Of a stretch of 64,000 nucleotides of DNA, positions 1 to 9,065 are shown in pieces. The number at the start of each line of letters is the position of its first letter. Position 1 is the stretch's first letter. A program made the position numbers and the translations under genes. The notes under the pieces were generated by a model. It made no database searches and had not been told where the DNA came from. It was given only the letters and a program-made list of their open reading frames with translations. Origin of the DNA: Prevotella sp. E13-17 (GTDB lineage: Bacteria > Bacteroidota > Bacteroidia > Bacteroidales > Bacteroidaceae); contig NZ_CP091787.1 of assembly GCF_022024035.1 (NCBI RefSeq), positions 2,946,001 through 3,010,000 of the forward strand, in the 5' to 3' direction.

Positions 1-589
1 TGCCAGTGTGGCCATAGACCCACAGCATACCCTCCACATTACAGATGTGGCGACGGCCATTGACGAGCAGGTCGGTGCTCAAACTGAGGTAGTTGCGCTC
101 GAGGGCCGTGATAATATCCTGATTGCCCGTGGCCCAATAGTTGGCCTGCATAGCACGGAAGAAAACGGCCATAGGCCAAAGGGACTCTATCTTACTGTTG
201 CCAAGGCGACCATTGGTTTGGGCATTTGCAATGGTGTAGTTGATGCCTTGCTCTCCTTTATTAATAAAGGTGTCGTCTTTGATCAGATAACCGAGGCGCA
301 AGAGGCCATCGGTGTAGTAGGCGGTCTGCTCGTAGCGCCACCAGTCTTTGGCATCGGGATTCTCATTAACACGGGGTATATCGCCAGCCCAAAGGCATGA
401 GTTGTAGGGATAGGCCATAGCTTCTGGATGACCGGTGAGGCCGTTTTTCTGTCTTAACAGGAACTCTTGCAACCAACCTTTGGGCGAGATGCTTTGGATA
501 AGTCCCTCATGATAAACACTATAGTCTTGTGACAGAATCGGGCCACAAGATAGGAATGCTAGTAAAAGTAAGTATAAACGCTTTGACAT
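1..589 (-). CDS. Beta-L-arabinofuranosidase-like (DUF1680/GH127-type) protein, 5' part only
   Basis: The first 196 codons of a minus-strand gene are present; the rest lies beyond the window start. The ATG at 589 is followed by a signal peptide (MSKRLYLLLLAFLSC, with a Cys that could also be a lipidation site). The mature part carries a QEFLLRQKNGLTGHPE segment, then YPYNSCLWAGDIPR and WWRYEQTAYYTDGLLRLGYL, the pattern seen at the start of six-hairpin DUF1680 glycosidases. Family members remove beta-L-arabinofuranose from plant arabinan or hydroxyproline-linked glycans. A TAnnTTTG box lies 31 bases upstream. The downstream catalytic half is not visible, so the exact GH family (GH127 or a relative) is uncertain. 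Confidence 0.72.
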   Translation of the reverse strand, partial: MSKRLYLLLLAFLSCGPILSQDYSVYHEGLIQSISPKGWLQEFLLRQKNGLTGHPEAMAYPYNSCLWAGDIPRVNENPDAKDWWRYEQTAYYTDGLLRLGYLIKDDTFINKGEQGINYTIANAQTNGRLGNSKIESLWPMAVFFRAMQANYWATGNQDIITALERNYLSLSTDLLVNGRRHICNVEGMLWVYGHTG

Positions 590-619
590 GAGTTAGGTTT
601 TTGTTATTATCAACGCATG

Positions 620-627
620 CAAAGTTA
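620..627 (-). promoter_or_regulatory. Bacteroidetes -7 box for the GH127-like gene
   Basis: TAACTTTG on the minus strand fits the TAnnTTTG element. It lies 31 bases before the ATG at 589. No convincing TTTG -33 element at the usual spacing is seen, only a TTTC-like sequence. The rest of 628-811 shows no gene. Confidence 0.5.
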
Positions 628-811
628 TTAAAAAAGGAGCAACAGAAATGTCAATTCTGTGTTTTTTGATCACACAACTATAATATTTGATTAGATTTTT
701 TCCAAAGCTGAACGATTTGTTTTGCCAGGGAAACAAGATAGGATCAGCAGCAGCTCCATCGGACCCATAGCTTTTTCGTAGGGGTGGGGCTATCACCAAA
801 ACCGTGAAAAC

Positions 812-846
812 AAAAAAAAGAGTATGCGCTGTCACAGCGCATACTC
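812..846 (-). terminator. Rho-independent terminator of the exbB-tonB operon
   Basis: A perfect inverted repeat (GAGTATGCGCTGT on one arm, positions 820-832 and 834-846) is followed on the minus strand by eight T residues (812-819). It lies 78 bases past the stop of the TPR gene and closes the leftward operon. Confidence 0.9.
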
Positions 847-923
847 ATATAATATGATTATAATATGATTATATATCTCGGAACTGCAATCACTGCAGAT
901 TAAAAAATGGTAAGTACATAAAC

Positions 924-2351
924 TTAAATTGCTACAATCTGTGCAGCAGTCTCGTTGGCAGGATCAACCTCAACGAGCTTCGTTGCAAAGACCTTAGACT
1001 TCTCTACGTCGTCCTTGATCTTGAGGTAGTAAACCATGAGGAAGTTGCCTGACTCCTTCAGACGAGCAACATCACTCTTGTCCTGTTCTGCCTTGGCAAC
1101 GATGATGTCCCACAACTGCTCATAGAAAGGCTGTGCCAGTCCCTGAGAAGCATCGGGGTCGAGCATGGTGCCAACACGACCACGCCAGAAGAGTGAGTAT
1201 TCTAGGGCATCTGGGTTCTTCTCTGCCAAATCTGCATAGATCTTGTCGGCCTTCTGCAAATTGGCGGTCTTGGCATCGCCCTCGAGCTTAGAGGCGTACT
1301 GAACATAGAGACGACCCAGATCGGCAAAATCATTCAGGGTTGGAGCAGAAACAGCTGCCAGATAATCGTCATAGAACTTCAAAGCATTTTCGAAGTCACC
1401 AATTCCCTTATAGGCATCTGCCAACTGCTTGATAACACCTGCACGCTTGTCTTGAGAGTCAAACTCCTGATCGAGAGCCAACTTATAAACATCAATGGCC
1501 TCCTGGTGTTTCTTGGCACCATTCAGGGCATTGCCATAATAGACATAGTCGCGATAGTTCAACTTCACACTGTCCTTATCAATCTGATTGAACATCATAT
1601 CGGCACGCTCAAGGGCCTCGGCAAACTGACCACTCTCTGTGTAACAGTACATAGCCAGACGATTCAGCGTCGCATTCTTTGGCTCAAGCTGCAGACCACG
1701 GTTCAACATGCTGATGCCCTGGGCATACTTCTGAGACACGTAAGCAGAGAAGCCATACTCGATGATATCCATCTTTGACATCTGATCAGCAGGTACTTTC
1801 TCGAAAGCCTCGATAGCCTCGGGATAACGGTTTGACAGGTAGTTGATGTGACCAATGAGGGCATCAACAGGGAAGTCGGGACGAACGGTGCGGAGCTCTT
1901 CGAGCTTATTAACAGCACCTACGGGGTCAACCACACGATAAACAGATGCATAACGACGGTAAGGCTCGGGATCCTCACGATTGAAGAGGATGGCCTGCTC
2001 GTAGTTCTGAGCTGCTGCACCTGGATCATCCTTCATGGCTGCAATATCGCCTAACAACAGATAGGCTGGACCAAAGGCATTCTTCTTGGCAGACAAAGCC
2101 ATTGTAGCCATATTGGCAGCGCGGTCATAGTCCTTCACTTCATAGAAAGCACGACCAAAATCAACCAGATTGTCTGCATTCTTCTTGTTCTTACCCAAAT
2201 AGGCCTTCAACTGCTTGTCGAGGTCGGCGGGATTGTTCTTGATAATCTCTTTCACGGCAGCAACGTCGGCCTTAGTGCCGTCCTGTGCCATTGCCGTTGT
2301 GCTGAAACCTGCCAGCACAAGGCTCATTGCTAAATATTTAATCGTTTTCAT
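924..2351 (-). CDS. Periplasmic tetratricopeptide-repeat protein
   Basis: A 475-residue protein with a signal peptide (cleavage likely after AMA, residue 22) and a body made almost entirely of helical TPR-like repeats, for example the stretches around YPEAIEAFEKVPADQ, FAEALERADMMFNQ and HQEAIDVYKLALDQ. It is the last gene of a six-gene minus-strand operon, 65 bases after the PstS-like gene. No catalytic motif is seen, so a scaffold or assembly role in the envelope is inferred from the repeats and the TonB/ExbBD context. It ends 78 bases before a strong terminator. The specific partner is unknown. Confidence 0.85.
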   Translation of the reverse strand: MKTIKYLAMSLVLAGFSTTAMAQDGTKADVAAVKEIIKNNPADLDKQLKAYLGKNKKNADNLVDFGRAFYEVKDYDRAANMATMALSAKKNAFGPAYLLLGDIAAMKDDPGAAAQNYEQAILFNREDPEPYRRYASVYRVVDPVGAVNKLEELRTVRPDFPVDALIGHINYLSNRYPEAIEAFEKVPADQMSKMDIIEYGFSAYVSQKYAQGISMLNRGLQLEPKNATLNRLAMYCYTESGQFAEALERADMMFNQIDKDSVKLNYRDYVYYGNALNGAKKHQEAIDVYKLALDQEFDSQDKRAGVIKQLADAYKGIGDFENALKFYDDYLAAVSAPTLNDFADLGRLYVQYASKLEGDAKTANLQKADKIYADLAEKNPDALEYSLFWRGRVGTMLDPDASQGLAQPFYEQLWDIIVAKAEQDKSDVARLKESGNFLMVYYLKIKDDVEKSKVFATKLVEVDPANETAAQIVAI

Positions 2352-2416
2352 AATCTTCTATTTTTATAATATGAATATCCTGTTTAATTAACTTGACGCA
2401 TCAGACGACAAATGGT

Positions 2417-3361
2417 TTATTTCACCGACACTTCCCGCACATTCATATTGGCCTGAATAGGAAGAAGACCTGCCCTCAGAATGACCAACTGTCCCTTGGG
2501 TAAGCGACAGAAATGGGCAAAGCCAGAGGGCACACCACTGCGCGGCTCATTGAGCAGAGCATAGATGGTACGAATGAGAGGATAGTTGCCGTTGTATAGG
2601 TAGTACTGATAAGGACGCCAACTGTTTTGAGGAGTGGCTGTGTCCATACGTGATACCTTCATGACTGTGACGTTCTTATTGAATGTCACATTGGTAGTGT
2701 CGCGTTTATCATTGAGCCAGTTAGACCCGATGATGCCAATAGCATTCTGGTGTTTCTCTACCCAGTCTATCACCTCGCTGCTCTTTTTCACTGCACCGAT
2801 GTTCTTACTGTTAATGGGCTTTCCACCCAAGATAGAGTCAACACACCAAGTAACCGTGCTCGACTTGGCATTATCGAACACCACATCAATCTCGCCTAAC
2901 TTAGAGGTTGGATAGATGTCTTTCCACTGAGAGACCTCGCCCGTGAGAATACGTGCAAAGTCCTTAACGGTGATACATGTATCAGGATTGCTGTTGTTGA
3001 CAATGATGGCCAGACCATCATAGGCAATGGGGATGATGCGAGGAACGAACTTACGGGCTTTCAAATTTTCCATCTCGCGATCGCTCAACTGACGCGTGGT
3101 GAAAGCAAGCCAGGTCTCGTTCTTCATCAACTTTGTGATGGCTTCCTCCTGATTGGTGTAAATAGGTTTAAGCACTCCCTGCGAATGAAGGGCTTCGAAA
3201 ATCTCAAGCTCTTCGTCAAGAATAGGGAAGAAACTCTCGTCGGCGGCAAACACCATAGCTGCCGATTCATAGTCATAATCAGTTTTAGGCTTGTTCCCAC
3301 AAGAGAGGAACAAGCCTAAAATTAGAGATAATCCAATAATATTGAATTGCGATCTATTCAT
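2417..3361 (-). CDS. PstS-like phosphate-type substrate-binding lipoprotein
   Basis: The 314-residue product starts with a type II signal peptide ending in LFLSC, with lipidation at Cys21. The mature part follows the PBP-like/PstS-type periplasmic binding fold, with the characteristic elements TRQLSDREM, PIAYDGLAIIVNNSNPD, FARILTGEVSQWKD and NAIGIIGSNW. No ABC permease or ATPase is nearby. Its position directly after tonB in the ExbBD operon suggests a role tied to the Ton complex rather than classical phosphate uptake. The ligand is not predictable, and an outer-membrane or stress role is possible. Confidence 0.8.
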   Translation of the reverse strand: MNRSQFNIIGLSLILGLFLSCGNKPKTDYDYESAAMVFAADESFFPILDEELEIFEALHSQGVLKPIYTNQEEAITKLMKNETWLAFTTRQLSDREMENLKARKFVPRIIPIAYDGLAIIVNNSNPDTCITVKDFARILTGEVSQWKDIYPTSKLGEIDVVFDNAKSSTVTWCVDSILGGKPINSKNIGAVKKSSEVIDWVEKHQNAIGIIGSNWLNDKRDTTNVTFNKNVTVMKVSRMDTATPQNSWRPYQYYLYNGNYPLIRTIYALLNEPRSGVPSGFAHFCRLPKGQLVILRAGLLPIQANMNVREVSVK

Positions 3362-3377
3362 ACTTAGCGTTATTAGC

Positions 3378-4199
3378 TTACTGAAGTTTGAAGGTTACAG
3401 GTACAGTATATTTCACACGTACCGCAGAACCATTCTGCTTACCAGGAATCCAACGAGGCATTCCCTTCAGCACGCGGATAGCCTCACGGTCCAGTGAGGG
3501 GTCAACACCACGCATTACCTGTACATCAGTGATAGAACCGTCGCGCTCAACCACGAAGGTAGCTACGACACGACCCTGAATACCATTCTCCTCGGCAATA
3601 GGAGGATACTGGATATTCTTGCTCAGATAGGCCATCAGAGCTGCATCACCACCAGGGAATGATGGCATCTGCTCAACCACAGTGAACACCTTGGTGTCCT
3701 CCACCTTGGCCTCTTCCACAGTCTGCTGGTTTGCCTTCAGCACTTCACCTTCTGCTTCGTCATTACCTTGAACGTCGAACACACCGATGGCGGTGTTATT
3801 CTGAGCAAGTTCCTCTTGCGATTTCATCTCTTCCTCAGGTTCAACCTCCTCCTTAATGACAGGAGCTGTAAACTTCACAGAGCTTTTTACTTTCTCAACA
3901 ACCTGCTGTTGCTCAACCTTAACTTGCTCCTTGCGCTCAACCTTGGTTTCCTTCTTCTGCTCGATCTTAGAGAGCTCTACATCGGCAGTGTTGACAGAAG
4001 CCTTTGGAAGGGCGTTTTCGATAGCAACCTTGGCAATGGCAATCACGAAAATCAAAGCGATAACGGTGATTACCGTCACCAGAGCCTTTACATTTCGTGC
4101 ACCAGTTTGTTTGCGGAGCTTATAGGCACCGTAAGACTGGTTTTTACCTTCAAAGACGAGGTCGACCCAGCTATTGTCTATTAGATCTACTTTTGACAT
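3378..4199 (-). CDS. tonB: Energy transducer TonB
   Basis: A 273-residue protein with one N-terminal membrane helix (about residues 35-60), a Glu/Lys/Val-rich periplasmic spacer (about 75-170) and a C-terminal TonB domain (about 176-273). The domain starts at the Bacteroidetes hallmark MPSFPGG (178-184) and contains YPPIAEENGIQGRV and the closing YTVPVTFKL. It transmits proton-motive energy from ExbB/ExbD to outer-membrane TonB-dependent transporters such as the SusC protein encoded in this window. It lies 34 bases after the second exbD. The N-terminus NQSYGAYKLRK before the helix is typical of the Bacteroidetes type. Confidence 0.95.
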   Translation of the reverse strand: MSKVDLIDNSWVDLVFEGKNQSYGAYKLRKQTGARNVKALVTVITVIALIFVIAIAKVAIENALPKASVNTADVELSKIEQKKETKVERKEQVKVEQQQVVEKVKSSVKFTAPVIKEEVEPEEEMKSQEELAQNNTAIGVFDVQGNDEAEGEVLKANQQTVEEAKVEDTKVFTVVEQMPSFPGGDAALMAYLSKNIQYPPIAEENGIQGRVVATFVVERDGSITDVQVMRGVDPSLDREAIRVLKGMPRWIPGKQNGSAVRVKYTVPVTFKLQ

Positions 4200-4233
4200 A
4201 GTTCTTTTCTGTTTTTTAAATTGTTAGCCATCA

Positions 4234-4881
4234 TTACTTAACCCCCTTCAAAGCGAGAAGCTTCTCGTCGTCGGGACTAATCTTGTCGATGACATACTTA
4301 CCAATAGTACAAATCTGCATCTCGTCCAGAGCACCTACCATGTTATCGTAGGTGGCAGTGTCAAGTGGCTTGATAATAACGGTGACAGTTGGAATCTTCT
4401 CACCGTTAATCACACCATTACGGATTTCGCTCAGTTGTTTCTGATACTCTTCTTCCGTCATCGTGCTACCATAAGCCGTCTTCTTCTCGTCAAGAGCCTG
4501 CTTAGCCTTCATGACACGAGCAACAGGAGCGATACCAGCACCAGTGGTGTGGTGAATCAGCACGTTGCGGAAACCATCACGGCCGTAAGTGGTCTCTTTC
4601 AGACAAGTAGGATCATCATACTTGGGCAGACCCTCGATATAATAAAGCTTATTGTCGGCAGCCAGATAAACGGTGATAGTCTGGTCAGCTTTTGTTACCG
4701 ACTTATCCTGATCTTGCACGTTCTCATCGTTGCTAGGCATAGTCAACTGCATAGCCTGAGGCTTACTCAGTGTAGTACAGAGCATGAAGAAGGTGATCAG
4801 AAGCATCATCATATCTACCATCGGCGTGAAGTTCACGCGGGTATCCATTTTTTTCTGCTTGCTAGCTTTCTTTTTAGCCAT
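4234..4881 (-). CDS. exbD: Biopolymer transport protein ExbD (second copy)
   Basis: A 215-residue ExbD/TolR family protein. A short Lys-rich cytoplasmic N-terminus leads into a single membrane helix (about 20-36) with FTPMVDMMMLLITFFML, including the proton-pathway Asp23. A periplasmic domain of about 170 residues follows, longer than the roughly 140-residue enterobacterial protein. It is separated from the first exbD by only 3 bases, so the two are almost certainly co-translated. Paired ExbD paralogues in one Ton operon are common in Bacteroidetes and probably form a heteromeric stator with ExbB. Confidence 0.93.
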   Translation of the reverse strand: MAKKKASKQKKMDTRVNFTPMVDMMMLLITFFMLCTTLSKPQAMQLTMPSNDENVQDQDKSVTKADQTITVYLAADNKLYYIEGLPKYDDPTCLKETTYGRDGFRNVLIHHTTGAGIAPVARVMKAKQALDEKKTAYGSTMTEEEYQKQLSEIRNGVINGEKIPTVTVIIKPLDTATYDNMVGALDEMQICTIGKYVIDKISPDDEKLLALKGVK

Positions 4882-4884
4882 ATA

Positions 4885-5496
4885 CTAATCCTCCGATGAT
4901 GTTTTAAGATTGGTAATCAGTTGGTAACGGTTCTCATTCATATCCTGGAGCTCTGACATCATTGTTCTGATCACACGGTATGGTGTTGTGGCATCACATT
5001 TGATAGCCAACTTCATATCGGGGTCAACCTGATGTGCAGCCTTGATCCACTCCTGGAACTCGCTCATACCACCATCGATACTGTCGGTGGGGATACCGAG
5101 CTTCTGGATAGCTTCAGACATTTTTTCGGGCTCAAGATTGTAATAAGCATCAAACTGACTTAATGCAGCGCCAATCATGGCATCCTCCTTGAAGTTCTTC
5201 ATCTGCTTTGCTGTAAGCGAGATATCAAACTTTGAAGTAACTTCCTGCATCATAGCCATCATGGTGTTCTTATTCTCCGTGCCCACAAATATCTTGCCCT
5301 CAGGGCTTACAAGGATATTGAGGACATTCTCGGGAATCTTGACCTCTGACACCGAACTTGGCGTATTGACTTTGATAGGCTCTGGCGTCAGGAATGTTGA
5401 GGTCAACATAAAGAAGCAGAGCAACAAAGTCATCACGTCTGACATTGGTGTCATGTCAATCCAGATGTCTTTTTTCTCGATTTTTATTTTACCCAT
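4885..5496 (-). CDS. exbD: Biopolymer transport protein ExbD (first copy)
   Basis: A 203-residue ExbD/TolR family protein with the helix entry motif DMTPMSDVMTLLLCFFML and the conserved membrane Asp20. It has diverged strongly from the other ExbD copy (longer periplasmic part with different loops), so the two probably have distinct roles rather than being a recent duplication. It sits 31 bases after exbB and 3 bases before the second exbD. Its role is the proton-driven stator of the Ton complex in the inner membrane. Confidence 0.93.
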   Translation of the reverse strand: MGKIKIEKKDIWIDMTPMSDVMTLLLCFFMLTSTFLTPEPIKVNTPSSVSEVKIPENVLNILVSPEGKIFVGTENKNTMMAMMQEVTSKFDISLTAKQMKNFKEDAMIGAALSQFDAYYNLEPEKMSEAIQKLGIPTDSIDGGMSEFQEWIKAAHQVDPDMKLAIKCDATTPYRVIRTMMSELQDMNENRYQLITNLKTSSED

Positions 5497-5527
5497 AATC
5501 GTTTAAGGAATTAAAAGGTAAAACAAA

Positions 5528-6358
5528 TTATGCCTCGACGTGATTAGAATCGTATGTAGCAGCGATTGTGTAACCTACCTCGTCAAGAGCAAATGTCAGC
5601 TTATCAATCTTGTTTGAGAAGTAGTTGTAAACAACTGTAGCAACCCAAGAGGTCAAGATACCTGATGCCGTGTTAACCAAGGCCTCAGAAATACCGGCAG
5701 ACAGAGCCATAGAGTCAGCACCACCACCTGCAGACAGAGCCTGGAATGATCCGATCATACCGAGCACAGTACCGAACAGAGCGGTCAGAGTACCCAGAGA
5801 TACGATAGTTGCAACCATAGGAAGGTTCATAGTCAGAGTAGGCATCTCCAGCTGAGTAGCCTCCTCGTGAGCCTGCTGAATCTTAGAGATCTTCTGTGCC
5901 TTCTTCAGAGTTGAGTCGCCCTCAACAGTCTGGTACATATTGATTGAAGCCAATACAACGTTAGCTACAGAACCCTGCATCTTGTCGCAGAGAGCCTTAG
6001 CCTCGTCAAACTTCTGAGCCTTGATAGCTTCCTTAACCTGAGCTGTGAACTTAGCCAAGTTCATCTTACCAGAAGCACTCTTGATAGCGAAGAAACGCTC
6101 TACACCGAGCACGATAACGGTGAGCAGCAAAGTGATAATCAAACCTACTACGAAACCACCTTTATATACGGTACCCATCAGGTCAGCGGGATGACCACTG
6201 CGGTCGCCACCCTGGAAGTGACTGGGATCACCGAGTACAAAGAAATAGAAGCAATAAGCAATAGCGCAGCAGAGTACGAGAATGATCCATGCATCCTTTA
6301 CGCCTTTGAAGCCTGAATTTTTCTTAGCTGCTGTAGCAGCCTTTGTTGTTGTTGCCAT
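5528..6358 (-). CDS. exbB: MotA/TolQ/ExbB proton channel protein
   Basis: A 276-residue polytopic protein with hydrophobic segments at about 23-42, 67-86, 175-205 and 215-240. The conserved ExbB region lies in the second half (LPMVATIVSLGTLTALFGTVLGMIGSF, then ISEALVNTASGILTSW). It forms the inner-membrane proton channel that powers TonB. It is the first gene of the leftward operon; a good promoter lies 115 bases upstream and the operon runs exbB-exbD-exbD-tonB-PstS-like-TPR. The extra N-terminal helix relative to E. coli ExbB is usual in Bacteroidetes. Confidence 0.93.
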   Translation of the reverse strand: MATTTKAATAAKKNSGFKGVKDAWIILVLCCAIAYCFYFFVLGDPSHFQGGDRSGHPADLMGTVYKGGFVVGLIITLLLTVIVLGVERFFAIKSASGKMNLAKFTAQVKEAIKAQKFDEAKALCDKMQGSVANVVLASINMYQTVEGDSTLKKAQKISKIQQAHEEATQLEMPTLTMNLPMVATIVSLGTLTALFGTVLGMIGSFQALSAGGGADSMALSAGISEALVNTASGILTSWVATVVYNYFSNKIDKLTFALDEVGYTIAATYDSNHVEA

Positions 6359-6472
6359 AATTTTAAAATTTAGTTTTAAGTTATAAATTAAGTTGAATTA
6401 ATCACAAATAAATGTTTACTAAGCAAGAAGAAGACTGCAATTTAAACAGAATTCTGCAGGCTGTTCAACTCG

Positions 6473-6502
6473 CAAAGGTAGCAAATAATTGGATATTCCA
6501 AA
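6473..6502 (-). promoter_or_regulatory. Promoter of the exbB-tonB operon
   Basis: On the minus strand TTTG (6499-6502) and TACCTTTG (6473-6480) are separated by 18 bases, a near-ideal Bacteroidetes sigma-ABfr promoter. The predicted leader before exbB is about 108 bases. Confidence 0.75.
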
Positions 6503-6538
6503 ATAGATTAACTACTTTTAACGTATCAATATGCATTT

Positions 6539-7732
6539 TTATTTCAGTTTCCCCAATGCCTCAGCAATACGTCTCATGGCCTCGCGTATATTGTCATCGC
6601 TGGTGGCATAACTCATACGGAAGCATTCAGGATCGCCAAAGGCATCGCCACCTACAGTGGCCACATGTCCTACTTCAAGCAGATACATTGCCAAGTCGGT
6701 GGAATTGTTGATGGTGCGGTCACCAGCTTTCTTTCCATAGAACGAACTACACTTAGGGAAAAGGTAGAAAGCGCCTTGTGGCACATTGACCTCCAGGCCG
6801 GGAATCTGACGGGCCAGATCTACAATCAGGTTGCGACGACGCTCGAAAGCTTGACGCATTTCCTCCACACAAGACTGACTTTCCTTGTATGCAAACTCGG
6901 CGGCCTTCTGGCTTACTGAGCAGGGGCCACTGGTGTATTGTCCTTGCAGTTTGTTACATCCTTTTACGATCCACTCAGGCGCAGCGATATAGCCGATACG
7001 CCAGCCTGTCATAGCATAAGCCTTTGAAACGCCATTCACCACAATGGTGCGCTCTTTCATGCCAGGGAACTGGGCGATAGATTCATGACGGCCGGTGTAG
7101 TTGATGTGCTCGTAAATCTCATCGGCAAGTACATAGAGGTCGTCGTGGCGAAGGATGACTTCGGCGAGTGCCTTCAGTTCCTCTTTACTATAGACAGAAC
7201 CCGTGGGGTTACTGGGTGAACAAAGAATCAGCAAACGAGTCTTGGGAGTAATCGCTGCTTCCAACTGCTCGGCAGTCATCTTGAAGTTCTGTTCAAATCC
7301 AGCCTGCACAAAGACCGGCACACCACCAGCCAACAGAGCCATCTGAGGATAGCTTACCCAATAGGGGGCGGGAATGATGACCTCTTCTCCGGGGTTCACC
7401 AAAGCCATCACTGTGTTGCAAACGCTTTGTTTTGCACCATTAGAAACACAGATTTCATTGACGGTATAATCGAGCTGATTCTCGCGCTTAAGCTTTTCAA
7501 CGATTGCCTGACGCAGGTCTGCATAACCAGGAACAGGTGAATAGCGAGAGAAATTCTCGTCAATAGCCTTTTTAGCTGCTTCTTTGATGTGGTCGGGAGT
7601 ATTGAAGTCTGGTTCGCCCACACTCAAGTTAATAACGTCAATGCCTTGCGCTTTCATCTCAGAGCTTTTCTGCGACATAGCCAGTGTTGCTGATGGAGCC
7701 AGGCGTTGCAAACGGTTGGATAATTGTGCCAT
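6539..7732 (-). CDS. aspC: Class I pyridoxal-phosphate aminotransferase (aspartate type)
   Basis: A 397-residue aminotransferase. The start at 7732 (MAQLSNRLQRLAPSATLAM) is preferred over an upstream TTG at 7765, because the -7 promoter box overlaps that TTG. Visible fold-type I features are SPSNPTG (174-180), the substrate/PLP region LADEIYEHI, and NGVSKAYAMTGWRIGY with the PLP lysine at about 237. It likely interconverts aspartate and oxaloacetate using glutamate/2-oxoglutarate. It stands alone with its own promoter. Aromatic or other amino-acid specificity cannot be excluded. Confidence 0.9.
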   Translation of the reverse strand: MAQLSNRLQRLAPSATLAMSQKSSEMKAQGIDVINLSVGEPDFNTPDHIKEAAKKAIDENFSRYSPVPGYADLRQAIVEKLKRENQLDYTVNEICVSNGAKQSVCNTVMALVNPGEEVIIPAPYWVSYPQMALLAGGVPVFVQAGFEQNFKMTAEQLEAAITPKTRLLILCSPSNPTGSVYSKEELKALAEVILRHDDLYVLADEIYEHINYTGRHESIAQFPGMKERTIVVNGVSKAYAMTGWRIGYIAAPEWIVKGCNKLQGQYTSGPCSVSQKAAEFAYKESQSCVEEMRQAFERRRNLIVDLARQIPGLEVNVPQGAFYLFPKCSSFYGKKAGDRTINNSTDLAMYLLEVGHVATVGGDAFGDPECFRMSYATSDDNIREAMRRIAEALGKLK

Positions 7733-7762
7733 AAATCTTGTCAGTTTGTTTGTATCAACGTG

Positions 7763-7770
7763 CAAAATTA
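7763..7770 (-). promoter_or_regulatory. -7 box for the aminotransferase gene; decides its start codon
   Basis: TAATTTTG on the minus strand matches TAnnTTTG. Transcription would begin near 7756, downstream of the in-frame TTG at 7765, so translation must start at the ATG at 7732. An imperfect hairpin with AGCGAA/TTCGCT arms sits just upstream at about 7782-7806. Confidence 0.55.
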
Positions 7771-7859
7771 ATCAATTATTTCGTGACAGCGAAAAATTCG
7801 CTTCACTTTTTCATAAAAACCACGTATTTTCACATTATTTTGATAGTTGCAGATTACCA

Positions 7860-9065
7860 TCAAAGGTGAAGCGTATGTCCCATGCGTTGCTGTTTGGTTC
7901 GCAAATAACGAAGATTATACTCGTTGGGGGTTATCTCGATAGGGACATTCTCGACGATTTCAAGTCCATAAGCCTCTAATCCGACACGCTTCACTGGGTT
8001 GTTGGTCATCAGGCGCATCTTGTGTACTCCAAGATGACGCAACATCTGTGCGCCGCAACCATAATCGCGCTCATCGGCCTTGAAACCAAGGCAGAGGTTT
8101 GCATCGACGGTGTCATAACCTTCTTCCTGCAACTTATAGGCGGCGAGCTTGTTCATCAAGCCGATACCCCTACCCTCTTGCTGCATATAAACGATAACGC
8201 CCTTACCTTCTTCTTCTATTTTCCGCATGGCGCGATGTAGCTGTTCGCCGCAATCGCAACGACGTGAACCGAGAATATCACCGGTCATACAAGAAGAGTG
8301 AACTCGAACAAGAACTGGTTCGTCTTCTTTCCATTCGCCCTTAATGAGCGCGAAATGCTCTTGTCCATTACTTTTCTGACGGAAAGGAATGATACGGAAA
8401 TGTCCGTATTCTGTGGGCATATCTGCCTCGACGCCTACTTCTATGAGCGACTCTTGGCGCAAGCGATAGCTAATCAAATCTCTGATAGTGATTATCTTCA
8501 GCCCATGTTTCGCTGAGAAGGCCTGAAGTTCGGGCATACGAGCCATCGTGCCGTCGTCATTCATAATCTCCATCAGCGCTCCTGCAGGATAAAGGCCAGC
8601 CAACTTACACAAATCGACAGCAGCCTCAGTATGTCCACTTCGGCGCAGCACGCCATTATCCTGAGCATAGAGAGGATTGATATGACCAGGACGCCCAAAG
8701 GTTTCGGGCTTTGACTTTGGATCTGCCAACGCATTGATAGTTGCAGCACGATCGTGAGCACTAACGCCTGTAGTGCAGCCTTCCAGCTTATCGACAGTCA
8801 CCGTAAAAGGTGTGCCAAGCATGGAGGTGTTATCACTCACCTGACGAGGCAAATCCAACTCTTCGCTACGACTGATAGTAATAGGTGCACAAAGAACGCC
8901 ACGAGCCTCTTTCAGCATGAAATTCACCATCTCTGGCGTTATCTTCTCTGCAGCACAAATAAGATCACCTTCGTTCTCTCGATCTTCATCATCGACCACG
9001 ATCACAAACTTACCATCACGAAAATCAGCGACGGCTTCTTCTATACTCGACAGCTTATATTCCAT
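7860..9065 (-). CDS. ribBA: Bifunctional DHBP synthase / GTP cyclohydrolase II
   Basis: A 401-residue fusion for the first steps of riboflavin synthesis. The N-terminal DHBP synthase half (about 1-200) has [13 protein letters not shown] (23-35), HDRAATI (104-110) and GHTEAAVDL (144-152). It makes 3,4-dihydroxy-2-butanone 4-phosphate from ribulose 5-phosphate. The C-terminal half (about 205-401) has the zinc cysteines Cys259, Cys270 and Cys272 ([14 protein letters not shown]) and the [10 protein letters not shown] segment of GTP cyclohydrolase II. Its start overlaps the end of the LptF/G gene by 11 bases, implying translational coupling. No FMN riboswitch is seen, as expected for an internal operon gene. 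Confidence 0.97.
   Translation of the reverse strand: MEYKLSSIEEAVADFRDGKFVIVVDDEDRENEGDLICAAEKITPEMVNFMLKEARGVLCAPITISRSEELDLPRQVSDNTSMLGTPFTVTVDKLEGCTTGVSAHDRAATINALADPKSKPETFGRPGHINPLYAQDNGVLRRSGHTEAAVDLCKLAGLYPAGALMEIMNDDGTMARMPELQAFSAKHGLKIITIRDLISYRLRQESLIEVGVEADMPTEYGHFRIIPFRQKSNGQEHFALIKGEWKEDEPVLVRVHSSCMTGDILGSRRCDCGEQLHRAMRKIEEEGKGVIVYMQQEGRGIGLMNKLAAYKLQEEGYDTVDANLCLGFKADERDYGCGAQMLRHLGVHKMRLMTNNPVKRVGLEAYGLEIVENVPIEITPNEYNLRYLRTKQQRMGHTLHL

Noticed and set aside
593..835. An 80-codon minus-strand frame between the GH127-like gene and the Ton operon
   Set aside because: It overlaps both the terminator of the Ton operon and the promoter of the GH127-like gene, and its residues look like translated non-coding DNA.
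7782..7806. A hairpin between ribBA and the aminotransferase as a terminator
   Set aside because: The stem has a bulge and is not followed by a T run on the minus strand; it may instead be an operator or chance.
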